Assembly (NCBI GenBank): GCA_002477475.1
Contig: DLPX01000047.1
Coordinates: 3,699-58,105, forward strand
Length of the DNA: 54,407 nt
Reading direction: 5' to 3'
From: Proteobacteria bacterium UBA7447
GTDB lineage: Bacteria > Pseudomonadota > Gammaproteobacteria > Arenicellales > UBA868
Below the pieces are notes generated by a model that saw only the letters and a program-made list of their open reading frames with translations, was not told the DNA's origin and did not search any database. How positions within the stretch are numbered: position 1 is the stretch's first letter; each line of letters opens with the position of its first letter. The position numbers and the translations under genes are program-made. This document shows positions 43,168-52,047 of the stretch, piece by piece.

Positions 43168-43775
43168 GTCTCGGGCTCCAGCAGATAGGGCGTGAGCCGC
43201 ACCTGGCGCTCGTTCACGTTGATGATGCTGCCGTCGCGGGTCGGGGTGAAACGAACAATAGTGCGCTCCTCGTCAGATTTGGAGAGCACGACGCGCTTAA
43301 CGAAGACTGTCTGGACAGACGGATTGATCCGCTCAATCTTGACGAGAGCCTCAATGGGCTCAAGATCTCGTTTTTCGTAGTAATACAGATTCACGGTGTA
43401 TTCGCCGTCGATCAGTCCCCGCAGTGTGACGAGTTCCTGATTGATGGGATACACGACCTCGCGGCCTTCGATGACAACTGTATCATTGACCGCGCCCTGG
43501 TCATCGCGATCAAGATGGAGCCAGCCGGCATCTTTTTTCAGGTAGGAGACAATCTCTCCAAGCGGGTCCCGTACCCACAAGTCGATATCATCGGTGCGGC
43601 TTTCCGGCCAGGTCACCGAGATAATGTACTCGGCCTTTAGGTTGACTTTGCCCTGGCGAGCCTCGGGATTGAAATAGACCAATGAAACAAAGAATAGCAG
43701 CGTGAAGCCGAGCAGCGCATTGAACAGCAGATCCACAAACGGATCCGTGGTGTAGCCCCCGGTTCTTCTGATCAT
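43164..43775 (-). CDS. ExbD/MotB-like single-pass protein with large periplasmic domain (triad gene B)
   Basis: A 203-residue protein with one N-terminal membrane helix (about 15-36) and a large periplasmic domain. The cytoplasm-facing start TTDPFVDLLFNALLGF recalls the ExbD/MotB segment with an acid residue at the helix, Asp15. The domain begins near KAEYIISVTWPESRTDDIDLWVRDPLGE, resembling DUF2135-like beta folds, and has no OmpA peptidoglycan-binding motif. It overlaps the upstream MotA/ExbB-like gene and the downstream gene by 4 bp each. This suggests a proton-driven force module whose periplasmic target is unknown. Confidence 0.72.
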   Translation of the reverse strand: MIRRTGGYTTDPFVDLLFNALLGFTLLFFVSLVYFNPEARQGKVNLKAEYIISVTWPESRTDDIDLWVRDPLGEIVSYLKKDAGWLHLDRDDQGAVNDTVVIEGREVVYPINQELVTLRGLIDGEYTVNLYYYEKRDLEPIEALVKIERINPSVQTVFVKRVVLSKSDEERTIVRFTPTRDGSIINVNERQVRLTPYLLEPET

Positions 43776-44479
43776 GGGTTGGCGTTAGGAGTTGTTTTGG
43801 ATTCCCGAAAGTCCTGTGTATCTACCGCTGCGACAATGAGGCCGAAGAGTTGGTCTGCGGCGCGATCCAGCAGTTGATACTGCACTCCAAGAATCAGACC
43901 GCTGCTGAGACCGGCAAGCGTCGTGAAAAGCGCGATGCGCATGCCGCCACTCATCTGCGTGAGCATGAGCTTTGCCGCATTGAGATCGGTGGTTTCCATT
44001 TGCGCCACTGAGTTCAGCATGAAAATAAATCCAACCACGGTCCCAAGCAGGCCCAGTTTGATCATGAGATCTGCGACAAACCAGCCGCTTGCGTGACCGG
44101 CGCGTACCTGCTGTTGGAGATCTGTCCCGAGATTGACAAGGTCGGCTGCATTTCGTCCGTTCGCCATCGCACGGGCAACGGCATGGTGATAATTCTGCGC
44201 GATAGATGAAGCGTTATTACCGGATGGCACCGTCCCTGACGAAGCGACATGCCGGGCACTTTCACACTCCTTATCGATAAGCCATGAGCGATAACCGGCG
44301 TGGACAGATGCGATTACGAGACCCGCGAGAATCACAAGAGACAGACGACTGGCGTCCTGCTCCCAAAACAGTGCAAAAAGACCAAATTGAATAAAGAGGG
44401 CTGCGCCGATGACTAGCAGTCCGGCAATAGCAAGCCAGTAAAGGAAGGTATGCCCTGCGGAGTCGCGGTATTGCTTCAC
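43772..44479 (-). CDS. MotA/TolQ/ExbB proton-channel family protein (triad gene A)
   Basis: A 235-residue membrane protein with four probable helices (about 12-38, 46-66, 133-156, 180-204). The family motif is in helix 3, MIKLGLLGTVVGFIFML, and helix 4 is in MRIALFTTLAGLSSGLILG. A large cytoplasmic loop (about 70-130) separates helices 2 and 3, as in the MotA/ExbB family, which uses proton flow to energise periplasmic work. It is 8 bp downstream of bolA and overlaps gene B by 4 bp. It is neither flagellar nor TonB-linked by context, since no tonB or motility gene is near. Confidence 0.82.
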   Translation of the reverse strand: MKQYRDSAGHTFLYWLAIAGLLVIGAALFIQFGLFALFWEQDASRLSLVILAGLVIASVHAGYRSWLIDKECESARHVASSGTVPSGNNASSIAQNYHHAVARAMANGRNAADLVNLGTDLQQQVRAGHASGWFVADLMIKLGLLGTVVGFIFMLNSVAQMETTDLNAAKLMLTQMSGGMRIALFTTLAGLSSGLILGVQYQLLDRAADQLFGLIVAAVDTQDFRESKTTPNANP

Positions 44480-44487
44480 GGGATGGA

Positions 44488-44754
44488 CTACAGTTCTTCT
44501 GCGCTGTATGCCTGAATGCTGAGCGCGTGGATTTCCTTTTTCATCAGCTCGCCAACCGCCTCGTACACGAGGCGATGGCGGGCGAGGGTATTGAGTCCTT
44601 TAAAACAACTTGCCACGATCGTTACCTCGTAGTGACCTCCACCACCTGCAGCACCGGCATGACCTGCATGCAGATGGCTTTGATCCTCAATCTCAACGGA
44701 TTCGGCTGACAGATGTTCTCTCAGCCGGCTGACAATCACTTCGGGGGTATCCAT
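44488..44754 (-). CDS. bolA: BolA-family protein
   Basis: An 88-residue BolA-like protein with the central HYEVTIVASCFKGLNTLARHRLVYEAVGELM and C-terminal HALSIQAYSA, matching the BolA helix-turn and substrate strand. The glycine/histidine-rich insert (HLHAGHAGAAGGGGHY) is a feature of some members. BolA proteins bind Fe-S clusters with monothiol glutaredoxins and affect envelope-linked functions. It starts 1 bp before the yciB stop region and is 8 bp from the MotA/ExbB-like gene, so it is part of a five-gene operon. Confidence 0.9.
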   Translation of the reverse strand: MDTPEVIVSRLREHLSAESVEIEDQSHLHAGHAGAAGGGGHYEVTIVASCFKGLNTLARHRLVYEAVGELMKKEIHALSIQAYSAEEL

Positions 44755-44755
44755 C

Positions 44756-45322
44756 TCAGGACTCCGGTGGCTTGGTGGTGATGTATCGCGCGACCAGCAT
44801 CATCTGGATGATGCTGAACGCGAGGGTTAATCCGAGCAGACCAAAGACCTTGAAATTGACCCAAAAGTCCGTTCGGAGCTGTTCATCGAGGTGAGGGCGG
44901 AAGTAAAAAGCCACGTAGACGTTGAGCAGTCCGCTAATAAAGAAGAAAAAACCCCAGGAGAGGTTGACCTTTTTCCAGATCGCAGCAGGCATCTGCATCT
45001 GCCCTCCGAGAAGACGTTCCAGCACGGTTTGTTTGCCGATGAACTGACTCCCCAGCACGATCACCGCAAAGATCCAGTTGACAATGGTCGGCTTCCATTT
45101 GATGAACATGTCATCTCGAAAGAGCAAAGTCATTCCGCCGAAAATCAGGATGACAAAGAGCGTGACTAGGTGGGTCGTTTCAAATTTTCCGTGCCGAATT
45201 CTGACAAAGACAACCTGGGCCAGGGAGGCAGCCATCGCTACGAGAGTAGCGAGGTAGATGTCGTAAAACTTGTAAGCTCCGAAGAACAGAATAAGCGGAA
45301 AAAAATCAAAGAGAAGTTTCAT
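44756..45322 (-). CDS. yciB: Inner-membrane intracellular septation protein A (YciB/IspZ)
   Basis: About 188 residues from the ATG at 45322; an open frame upstream is not family-like. YciB-family members span the inner membrane about five times and affect cell length and division. The opening MKLLFDFFPLILFFGAYKF is characteristic, as are WKPTIVNWIFAVIVLGSQFIG and MPAAIWKKVNLSWGFFFF near the middle. It is the first gene of the yciB-bolA-triad operon. Confidence 0.95.
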   Translation of the reverse strand: MKLLFDFFPLILFFGAYKFYDIYLATLVAMAASLAQVVFVRIRHGKFETTHLVTLFVILIFGGMTLLFRDDMFIKWKPTIVNWIFAVIVLGSQFIGKQTVLERLLGGQMQMPAAIWKKVNLSWGFFFFISGLLNVYVAFYFRPHLDEQLRTDFWVNFKVFGLLGLTLAFSIIQMMLVARYITTKPPES

Positions 45323-45502
45323 AAAGCCGAAAGGGAAAACGGACGTTGAACTAAAATTATAGTAGTCGACAGAGTTTTGTGCTGACACCGGATCAGGGTT
45401 AGCACCCTAATAACACACAGTTTTTCTGGAATATGGCCGCTGCGGAAGCGATTCGGCATAATCCGCGTCCGGGCCCAAGCGGTATTTGATCTTCTCCTGA
45501 CC

Positions 45503-46309
45503 ATGGCAAGCAAGTCACCAATCACAATTACCAAGTTGTCTGCGATGAAGGCCAGGAGCGAGCGTATTTGCTGCCTCACGGTTTATGACTATAGTTTTGC
45601 GCATATGCTTGATCGGGCGGGGGTCGAGATCCTGTTGGTGGGGGACAGCCTCGGTATGGTTATTCAGGGCCATCCGAACACCTTGCCGGTGAGCCTAGAC
45701 GATGCGGTGTATCACACGCGATGTGTTGCGCGTGGGTGTGAGAATGCCCTGCTTATTGCGGACATGCCATTTGGCTCTTTTCAGGGGAATCCCCAAAGTG
45801 CTTTCGATAGTGCGGCGCGACTCATGGGTGAAGGCCAGGCGCATATGGTCAAGATTGAAGGCGGTGCAGTCATGGCTGAGACAGTCGCTTTTTTGGTGAA
45901 TCGCGGTGTACCCGTATGTGGCCATCTCGGATTAACCCCTCAATCGGTAAATCAGTTGGGCGGTTTTCGTGTGCAGGGGCGTCAAGAGTCGGTCGCTGAC
46001 CAACTTCGACAGGACGCGCAGAGTCTGCAGGACGCGGGGGCCTCTGTGCTGGTTCTTGAGGCAGTGCCCTCGGGTCTCGCCAAGGAGATTACCCAAAACC
46101 TCGCAATCCCCACCATCGGAATCGGCGCCGGGCCGGATACCGATGGTCAGGTTCTCGTCCTCTATGATCTTCTTGGTATCTATCCCCAAAAGAGTCCGAA
46201 ATTCAGCAAGAACTTTTTAGACGGGGCGGGGTCTGTCTCAGGCGCAGTCCAGGCCTTTATCGAGGACGTTAGATCGCGTCAGTTTCCAGGCCCTGAACAC
46301 AGTTTTTGA
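45503..46309 (+). CDS. panB: 3-Methyl-2-oxobutanoate hydroxymethyltransferase
   Basis: A 268-residue TIM-barrel enzyme that makes ketopantoate from 2-oxoisovalerate and methylene-THF, on the pantothenate and CoA pathway. The pattern is clear: ITKLSAMKARSERICCLTVYDYSFA, VGDSLGMVIQGH (metal-site Asp), VKIEGGAVMAETV, GHLGLTPQSVNQLGG and IGIGAGPDTDGQVLVLYDLLG. No panC is adjacent. The ATG at 45503 has only a weak upstream ribosome site. Confidence 0.97.
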   Translation: MASKSPITITKLSAMKARSERICCLTVYDYSFAHMLDRAGVEILLVGDSLGMVIQGHPNTLPVSLDDAVYHTRCVARGCENALLIADMPFGSFQGNPQSAFDSAARLMGEGQAHMVKIEGGAVMAETVAFLVNRGVPVCGHLGLTPQSVNQLGGFRVQGRQESVADQLRQDAQSLQDAGASVLVLEAVPSGLAKEITQNLAIPTIGIGAGPDTDGQVLVLYDLLGIYPQKSPKFSKNFLDGAGSVSGAVQAFIEDVRSRQFPGPEHSF

Positions 46310-46390
46310 TTGTGGTTATCGGACAACCTCTCCGTTGGTTTTGGGGTATTGTCCTTTCTTTACCCTGTATCCAAGAGGTACCTCGTTCAC

Positions 46391-46780
46391 ATGAAAAACT
46401 CCAACACTGCTCAAAAGTCTGCGCTTCAGAAGTTCGGTCAGGCGCTCAACAGTTATGACCTGGCAGGTGGAAGTGGCGTGGTCTCCGAAGACTTCGTATG
46501 GAGTTACTATGAGGGGCCGGACGCCCCCGACGGCCGTCTGCTTCACGGGTTTGAGGCGGCATGCCGCATGGTGGCCGAAAGGGCGGCGCGACTCAAAGCG
46601 CCGATTGAGTGGAGCGAATCCGAAGAACACTTCTGCGGGGATAAAGTCTTGTGCACCTCTCGGGCGACCGGTTGTTTTCACGATACTGGGGCATTCGATG
46701 TACGCCTGATTGACATCTTTTCGTTTCGTGGTGATCGGATCTGCTCCAAAGACACCTACTGGAAAATCATCACGACTTGA
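46391..46780 (+). CDS. SnoaL/NTF2-like domain protein
   Basis: A 129-residue protein from the ATG at 46391. The alpha+beta pattern (FGQALNSYDLAGGSGVVSEDFVWSY, then CFHDTGAFDVRLIDIFSFRGDRIC, ending KDTYWKI) is that of a SnoaL-like polyketide cyclase/NTF2 fold. This fold also holds lumazine-, aldol- and isomerase-type activities. Function is unknown. It lies 67 bp before the GMC oxidoreductase. Confidence 0.65.
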   Translation: MKNSNTAQKSALQKFGQALNSYDLAGGSGVVSEDFVWSYYEGPDAPDGRLLHGFEAACRMVAERAARLKAPIEWSESEEHFCGDKVLCTSRATGCFHDTGAFDVRLIDIFSFRGDRICSKDTYWKIITT

Positions 46781-46847
46781 TGCCGGGATCGCTTTACAAG
46801 TTTTCTGAATAGTTTTCAGCAGCGACCAACCGGCTGTTTTTCATTCG

Positions 46848-48464
46848 ATGTCCGATACCCCAAACAAGCGGTTTGACTACATCATCGTGGGAGCGGGAGC
46901 AGCTGGCTGCGTTCTGGCGAATCGCCTTTCAGCGGATCCCCATAGGTCGGTTCTGCTTCTGGAAGCCGGGGCCCTCAGCAACCATTGGCGCTTGCGAATG
47001 CCTATGGCGGCAATGGACCGGCTGAGCCAGTCGGATAAATTCTGCTGGAAAAACTGGTCCGAGCCCGAGGCACAACTTGATGGCCGCCGGATTTACGTTC
47101 CCAGTGGAAGAGTCATCGGGGGATCCTCGAGCATCAACGGCATGGTTCACATCAGGGGGAATCCAGCAGAATTCGACAGGTGGGCCGAACAGGGTTGTGA
47201 TGGCTGGGGCTATCAGGATGTTCTTCCTTATTTCAGGAAATCAGAAACCTATCACGGTCCGCTGAGTTCCTTTCGGGGTAGTGACGGGCCACTCAGTGTT
47301 TTCAAAACGACACCCGTCAATCCGTTAGATGTCGCATTTATAGATTCCGGAGTCGAAGCGGGATTCGGATTATCAGAAGATTTCAACGGGGCTTCCCAGG
47401 AGGGCTTCGGCTCTTACGACCATAGTATCAATGGTGGTCAGCGGGTCAGCGCCGCAACAGCCTATCTCTATCCGGCGCAGGGCCGATCGAATCTCACGGT
47501 CATATCAAATGCGAGAGTGGAGAAGCTCCGGATTGAATCTGGACGAGCGGTTGCGGTGGCCTATCAGCAAAACTCTGAAAGCCATTGGGCTTTTGCGGAG
47601 GCTGAAGTCATCGTATGCGCGGGAGCGATCTGGACGCCCCATCTCCTGCAGAAGTCAGGTGTTGGGCATGCTGGCAGGCTTCGTGAGGTTGGAGTGGAGT
47701 CGGCTCATCATCTACCGGCGGTCGGCCACGGCCTTCAGAACCATATTGACGTCGTGCTCCAATACGCGTGTAAAGAGCCAGTCAGTATTCTCAATATGAC
47801 AAAACCGTGGAACCAGATTGCGCAGGGACTACGCTGGTTTCAGGGAGGCGGAGGATATTACGGCACTTGTCCGTTCGTCGCAGGAGCTCTGTTTAAAAGC
47901 AGTGATGCCCAGCCGTATCCTGATATTCAAGTCATCTTCACTCCTTGCGCGACAGAGCCGGTCAGTCAGAAGCCGAGGCGCTATCATGGTTTTCAAGCGC
48001 ATATCGGAGTTCAGAAATATTCAACGAAGGGTAGAGTGCAGTTAAAGAGCGCGGATCCGAGCATCGGCCCAGAAATACGTTTCAATCTCTTCGAGGAGCC
48101 AGACGATCAGCAACGCTTGGTCTACGCGATCCGGCATATGGAGGACGTGTTCCGCCAACCCGCATTTAAAGCATTTTGCGGGGAGAGATTGTTACCGGGG
48201 CCTGCTGTCGAGTCAGATGATGATCTCAAGGCGTGGTTGGCATTTTCCGCCGGGTGCGCTCACCACTCGTCAGCAAGTTGCCCAATGGGATCGCCTAACA
48301 ATGAGAGCAGCGTTGTGGATTCTAAATGCCGAGTCATTGGGCTTGAAGGTTTGCGCGTTGTTGATGCCTCCGTTATGCCGGCGATCGTCAACAGCAACAC
48401 CCACGCAACTGTCGTGATGATCGCCGAAAAAGCCGCAGACATGATCATGGGGCGAGAGCCTTGA
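46848..48464 (+). CDS. GMC-family FAD oxidoreductase (choline dehydrogenase-like)
   Basis: A 538-residue flavoprotein of the glucose-methanol-choline group. FAD motif FDYIIVGAGAAGCVLANRLS, PSGRVIGGSSSINGMVHIRG, CAGAIWTPHLLQKSGVG and the catalytic-histidine region VNSNTHATVVMIAEKAADMI are present. Members oxidise alcohols to aldehydes; BetA-type enzymes make betaine aldehyde from choline. No aldehyde dehydrogenase or choline transporter is adjacent, so the substrate is not fixed, although choline would suit the betaine/sarcosine theme. Confidence 0.94.
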   Translation: MSDTPNKRFDYIIVGAGAAGCVLANRLSADPHRSVLLLEAGALSNHWRLRMPMAAMDRLSQSDKFCWKNWSEPEAQLDGRRIYVPSGRVIGGSSSINGMVHIRGNPAEFDRWAEQGCDGWGYQDVLPYFRKSETYHGPLSSFRGSDGPLSVFKTTPVNPLDVAFIDSGVEAGFGLSEDFNGASQEGFGSYDHSINGGQRVSAATAYLYPAQGRSNLTVISNARVEKLRIESGRAVAVAYQQNSESHWAFAEAEVIVCAGAIWTPHLLQKSGVGHAGRLREVGVESAHHLPAVGHGLQNHIDVVLQYACKEPVSILNMTKPWNQIAQGLRWFQGGGGYYGTCPFVAGALFKSSDAQPYPDIQVIFTPCATEPVSQKPRRYHGFQAHIGVQKYSTKGRVQLKSADPSIGPEIRFNLFEEPDDQQRLVYAIRHMEDVFRQPAFKAFCGERLLPGPAVESDDDLKAWLAFSAGCAHHSSASCPMGSPNNESSVVDSKCRVIGLEGLRVVDASVMPAIVNSNTHATVVMIAEKAADMIMGREP

Positions 48465-48522
48465 GCGGCTCTGGATTTCAGCGGGCCAAAAGAAATGGCT
48501 CAGGCCATCAGTTTTTGAAGCG

Positions 48523-48894
48523 TTACGACGGCCTCTTTACAGCACTGACCTCAAGTCGCCCGCCCTCTGGATCATGAAAAAATACCTGGATGAGATCGAT
48601 CTCGACGACTTCGTAGATCTCATATTTGATCTTTCTGGAATCCAGTACTCGGATGACTCCATTTATGTCGTCTGTGCGGAAGGCAATATGATCGAGATGC
48701 TGGCGTGGTGCTCTAGCACCGGCTGAGGTGGTCGACAGATGGACAACAGGGTGCCCTGACTCATCGTAGAGCCATTTCCCGGGCGGGCCAGAGAAAGAGG
48801 GGCGATACCCAGGCTTGAGTTTCAATATGTCCTGATAGAACTGACTCATATTCTCGAGGTCTGTCACATAGACATTGACGTGGTCGAGGTTCAT
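48523..48894 (-). CDS. Glyoxalase/VOC-family protein
   Basis: A 123-residue protein from the ATG at 48894; extra upstream codons have no support. The fold is betaalphabetabetabeta twice, beginning MNLDHVNVYVTDLENMSQFYQDILKLKPG and continuing HLDHIAFRTDDINGVIRVLDSRKIKYE, then VFFHDPEGGRLEV. The metal ligands of VOC enzymes are represented by His5, His64-ish and the terminal Glu. It is convergent with the GMC gene. Substrate unknown; glyoxalase, dioxygenase and isomerase are all possible. Confidence 0.85.
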   Translation of the reverse strand: MNLDHVNVYVTDLENMSQFYQDILKLKPGYRPSFSGPPGKWLYDESGHPVVHLSTTSAGARAPRQHLDHIAFRTDDINGVIRVLDSRKIKYEIYEVVEIDLIQVFFHDPEGGRLEVSAVKRPS

Positions 48895-49065
48895 GCCTGA
48901 AGCGCAACTTGGGTCAGGGAGATCATGAGGTGATAATAGCACCGCGTAAGCCGAGCCAAGAAGCACAAAACTTTGACCCGGGATAGCGGTACCAGTTTCT
49001 TTCTAACCTGAAATTATCCAGCAAATATAATGAGACCGATCCCAATTCCGTAGGCTTTTGCAGGC

Positions 49066-49983
49066 ATGGCTGAGCATAATTTTGCCGTCTATAACGCGTT
49101 TTCCAGCTCTCCCTTTGGGGGTTGCGCGGCGGGTATCGTGGATCAAGCGGCTGATCTCAAAGAGAGTGAGATGTTGAAAATCGCCCGGGAGGTGGGCGCA
49201 CCCGCCACCTGCTTTATCACAGCAAACTCGGGAAAAATTATCAGGACCAGGTTTTTTTCTCCTCTGACCGAGTATCCAATGTGCGGACATGCGGCCATTG
49301 CTCTAGGAGCCTGGCTTCGGGACAGCCGATTGCTGGCGTTCGATGACTCACGTATCGCGAGCATCCGATTGAATACACCGCACGCCTTTGCTGACATTAA
49401 GATCCAGCAGATTAGCGACCAACATCTCGAGATATTTTTGACCTTGCCGCCGGCGCAGTTTACGTCGGCGTCTGCAGGTGATGATGAGATAGGATCCGTT
49501 TTGGACATCGATCCGCGCAAGCTCGACAGTGATCTTGAAAGGGCAATAACGGTCACAGATTTCCGGACTTTGTTGGTGCCGATGAAGCATCTGTCAGACC
49601 TGGAGTCAATCGTGCCGGATGCGAATAAGATTCATGAATTCTGTAGCCGAACTGAGTTAGATACGATTTTTGTATTTGCTCCAAGCAAAGAGGGTTGGTC
49701 AAACGGAATTCGATGTCGGGAATTTTGCCCTGCGATCGGGTCTTTGGAGTCAGCGGCATCAGGGACTACAAACCGCTCAGTCAGTTGTTTTCTTTATGAA
49801 CGTGGCCGGCTTGCTTCCACGAATGAAGGGAGTCTGACGCTATCGATCTCGCAGGGAGTCGAGCTGGCCCGCCCGAGTCACATAGCCAGTGTTGTTTCAA
49901 TTTCGGCGGGCAATGTGTCGAGGGTCGATATCGGTGGACGTGCGGTCAAAGTGGTGAATGGAAGCTTCCTCAGCCCCTTCTGA
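49066..49983 (+). CDS. PhzF-family isomerase/epimerase-like protein
   Basis: A 305-residue protein of the PhzF family, whose two-domain fold resembles DAP epimerase and proline racemase. VYNAFSSSPFGGCAAGIVD and RTRFFSPLTEYPMCGHAAIALGAWL are the two typical N-terminal signatures. The C-terminal GRLASTNEGSLTLSISQGVELARPSHI is the second-half counterpart. Many members have no known reaction. It is 56 bp upstream of the enolase-superfamily gene and may act on the same small amino-type substrate. Confidence 0.88.
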   Translation: MAEHNFAVYNAFSSSPFGGCAAGIVDQAADLKESEMLKIAREVGAPATCFITANSGKIIRTRFFSPLTEYPMCGHAAIALGAWLRDSRLLAFDDSRIASIRLNTPHAFADIKIQQISDQHLEIFLTLPPAQFTSASAGDDEIGSVLDIDPRKLDSDLERAITVTDFRTLLVPMKHLSDLESIVPDANKIHEFCSRTELDTIFVFAPSKEGWSNGIRCREFCPAIGSLESAASGTTNRSVSCFLYERGRLASTNEGSLTLSISQGVELARPSHIASVVSISAGNVSRVDIGGRAVKVVNGSFLSPF

Positions 49984-50039
49984 CTGAGCGTACACCGAAG
50001 GGCCCAAGGCGAAGCTTCTGAGTCCGCGATCTTACGCAA

Positions 50040-51149
50040 ATGCACATTGAGCGAATCCACGTCTGGGATTGCGTCGCAAGGTTCAAACAAGGGATCTATG
50101 CAACCTCCCGATGCCAAAAAAGTGCGATCCGCGGGCGGGTCTTTCAGGTTCTTGGTACGGGAGGCTGGAAGGGGTTTGGGGAAGTCGTCTTTCCCTTCTC
50201 ACTGCCCCGGCAACTCGAAGAACAAGTGATTCAGGCAGAGAAGGTCTTCTTGTCTGAGCTTGTTGGGAAAAATATCGACCACCTTATGGATAGGGCAGAA
50301 GCGTTCCGGGCTCGAGAGGCGCACTGGTCGAGTGTTGCTTTCGCGCTTGAAACGACCTGGTACGATTTGCAGGGCAAGCAGCAAAACCAGACGATCTCAT
50401 CAATACTGCACGGTAAACGTAGCCACCGTGTGACGCCTTATCTTTCCATATCAGTATCTGACCAACAGGAGCTTAAAGAGCGGCTTAGGTCAGAGACTGA
50501 GGACGCAAAGGTCATACAGCTGAAGCTCACCAATCAGTCCTGGGCGGATGATGTCGCGTGGATTCATCAGGTTCTGGATCATCACCCGTCAGTTGAGTTG
50601 CTGCTGGCCGACGCCAATGGAAAGTGGTCTGTCAGCCAGGCTTGCGAGATCATCTCAGGTTGCCAGGATCCGAGGATCATCTGGGAGGAGCCCTGTGCAA
50701 CTTATTCGGAGAATGCCGAAGTTGAGCAGCTGACGCATCAGAGGGTCATGGCAGACCAGTGCGTGGGCAGTATGGCGAATGCCGAGAAAGCGGTCAGAGA
50801 GAAGGCAGTTAGTGTGATTACGATAAAGCCGGCCTACCTTGGCGGGCTGAGTACTGCACAGTATCTTTTGAACCGCTGTGCTGAGGGCGGTGTCAGGGTG
50901 CGTGTTGACGGGCCGTGGTGTGGAGGTATAGGAGCGGCTGCGGTCTTGCATCTTGCGGCTGGTGTTGAACCAGAACTGCTGATTGCATCCTGTAATCTGC
51001 AGGCGCCGTTGGAGGCCTCGGCAATGCCAGGAGGGGTGGTTGTATTCCCGGATGGCAAGATTTCCCCTCCAAAGGGAGCGGGGCTTGGGCTCAGGGAGGA
51101 GTCTCTTGACGAAAGGTTTGGCGTGCCGCAAGCCATATACTCAGCATGA
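50040..51149 (+). CDS. Mandelate racemase / muconate lactonising (enolase) superfamily enzyme
   Basis: A 369-residue enolase-superfamily protein with a capping domain (1-125) and TIM barrel. Visible ligands and catalytic positions include Lys in VIQLKLTNQ (barrel strand 2), LLLADANGKW (Asp), IWEEPC (Glu), VMADQCV (Asp) and the strand 6 lysine in VITIKPAYLGG; this is the MLE-like arrangement with an opposite-face lysine. Such enzymes remove a proton alpha to a carboxylate, then racemise, cycloisomerise or eliminate. Dehydratases of hydroxyproline-type compounds belong to this group, but the exact substrate is not readable. Confidence 0.88.
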   Translation: MHIERIHVWDCVARFKQGIYATSRCQKSAIRGRVFQVLGTGGWKGFGEVVFPFSLPRQLEEQVIQAEKVFLSELVGKNIDHLMDRAEAFRAREAHWSSVAFALETTWYDLQGKQQNQTISSILHGKRSHRVTPYLSISVSDQQELKERLRSETEDAKVIQLKLTNQSWADDVAWIHQVLDHHPSVELLLADANGKWSVSQACEIISGCQDPRIIWEEPCATYSENAEVEQLTHQRVMADQCVGSMANAEKAVREKAVSVITIKPAYLGGLSTAQYLLNRCAEGGVRVRVDGPWCGGIGAAAVLHLAAGVEPELLIASCNLQAPLEASAMPGGVVVFPDGKISPPKGAGLGLREESLDERFGVPQAIYSA

Positions 51150-51232
51150 CCCGCGGCAGTGAAGAGGGGCTTGGCGGAAAGCGGCTGAGCATGCTCCCAG
51201 TTGAATAAACCAGTAAATGGAATCGAACCGAT

Positions 51233-52021
51233 ATGAGATTTAAAAATAGGACAGCGCTGGTTACAGGCGGAGGCGGAGGAATTGGATCAGCGACTGTGGA
51301 GCGCCTTGCTTCCGAGGGTGCGGTGGTCTACCTGATGGATAGAGACGCGAACCATGTCAGCCAGACTCAGGATGCTCTCAAGGCCAAAGGACTATCCGTA
51401 AACCCGTTTGTTGGCGATGTAACGGCGTTGGCAGATCTTGAGAGTGTGTACCGACAAGTATTGGCAGAAAGCGGGGGTGTCGACATTGTCGTCAATGTTG
51501 CCGGGGGGAGCCGCGCCGGGTATGTCACCGCGCTTGCGCCAAGCGATTGGGATGAACTTTATGCCTTGAATCTAAAGAGCACTATTAACAGTTGCCGGTT
51601 GGCAGTCCAGCAGATGGTGGAAAAAGGCAAAGGCAGCATTGTCAATATGTCCTCGATTTCCGGATTGCGGGGTGACCCAGGATGGGCCGCCTACAACGCG
51701 CAAAAGGCGGCGATCATCAACTTTACGGAATGTCTTGCCTGGGAGGTCGGTACATTTGGGATCCGTGTGAATGCGGTGTGTCCGGGACCGATTGCTTCCA
51801 AGCGAATGATCAGTACGCTGCCAGCCGATGGCGGCTTTCAGGACGCTTATGACCAGGCGTGCGCTATTGGGCGCATGGGTCAGCCAGAAGAAGTTGCATC
51901 AAGTATCGCGTTTCTGGCTTCAGACGACGCCTCGTTCGTGGCAGGAGCCCATCTTGTCGTGGATGGGGGCCTGACTGCCCGAACGGGCCAGCCAATCGTC
52001 CCTCCCACAGGCGGAAATTAG
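51233..52021 (+). CDS. Short-chain dehydrogenase/reductase
   Basis: A 262-residue classical SDR with cofactor motif VTGGGGGIGSA (residues 10-20), NVAG at 88-91, catalytic Ser140/141, Tyr154 and Lys158 (YNAQK), and the VNAVCPGPI motif. GGL near the C-terminus is standard. Asp36 in LMDRDANH suggests NAD preference. It probably oxidises a hydroxyl in the catabolic chain with the enolase-family enzyme 83 bp upstream. Its last codons do not overlap the GGT gene, 26 bp later. Confidence 0.93.
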   Translation: MRFKNRTALVTGGGGGIGSATVERLASEGAVVYLMDRDANHVSQTQDALKAKGLSVNPFVGDVTALADLESVYRQVLAESGGVDIVVNVAGGSRAGYVTALAPSDWDELYALNLKSTINSCRLAVQQMVEKGKGSIVNMSSISGLRGDPGWAAYNAQKAAIINFTECLAWEVGTFGIRVNAVCPGPIASKRMISTLPADGGFQDAYDQACAIGRMGQPEEVASSIAFLASDDASFVAGAHLVVDGGLTARTGQPIVPPTGGN

Positions 52022-52047
52022 AGATAAACGATCACCTGCCGAAAGCC

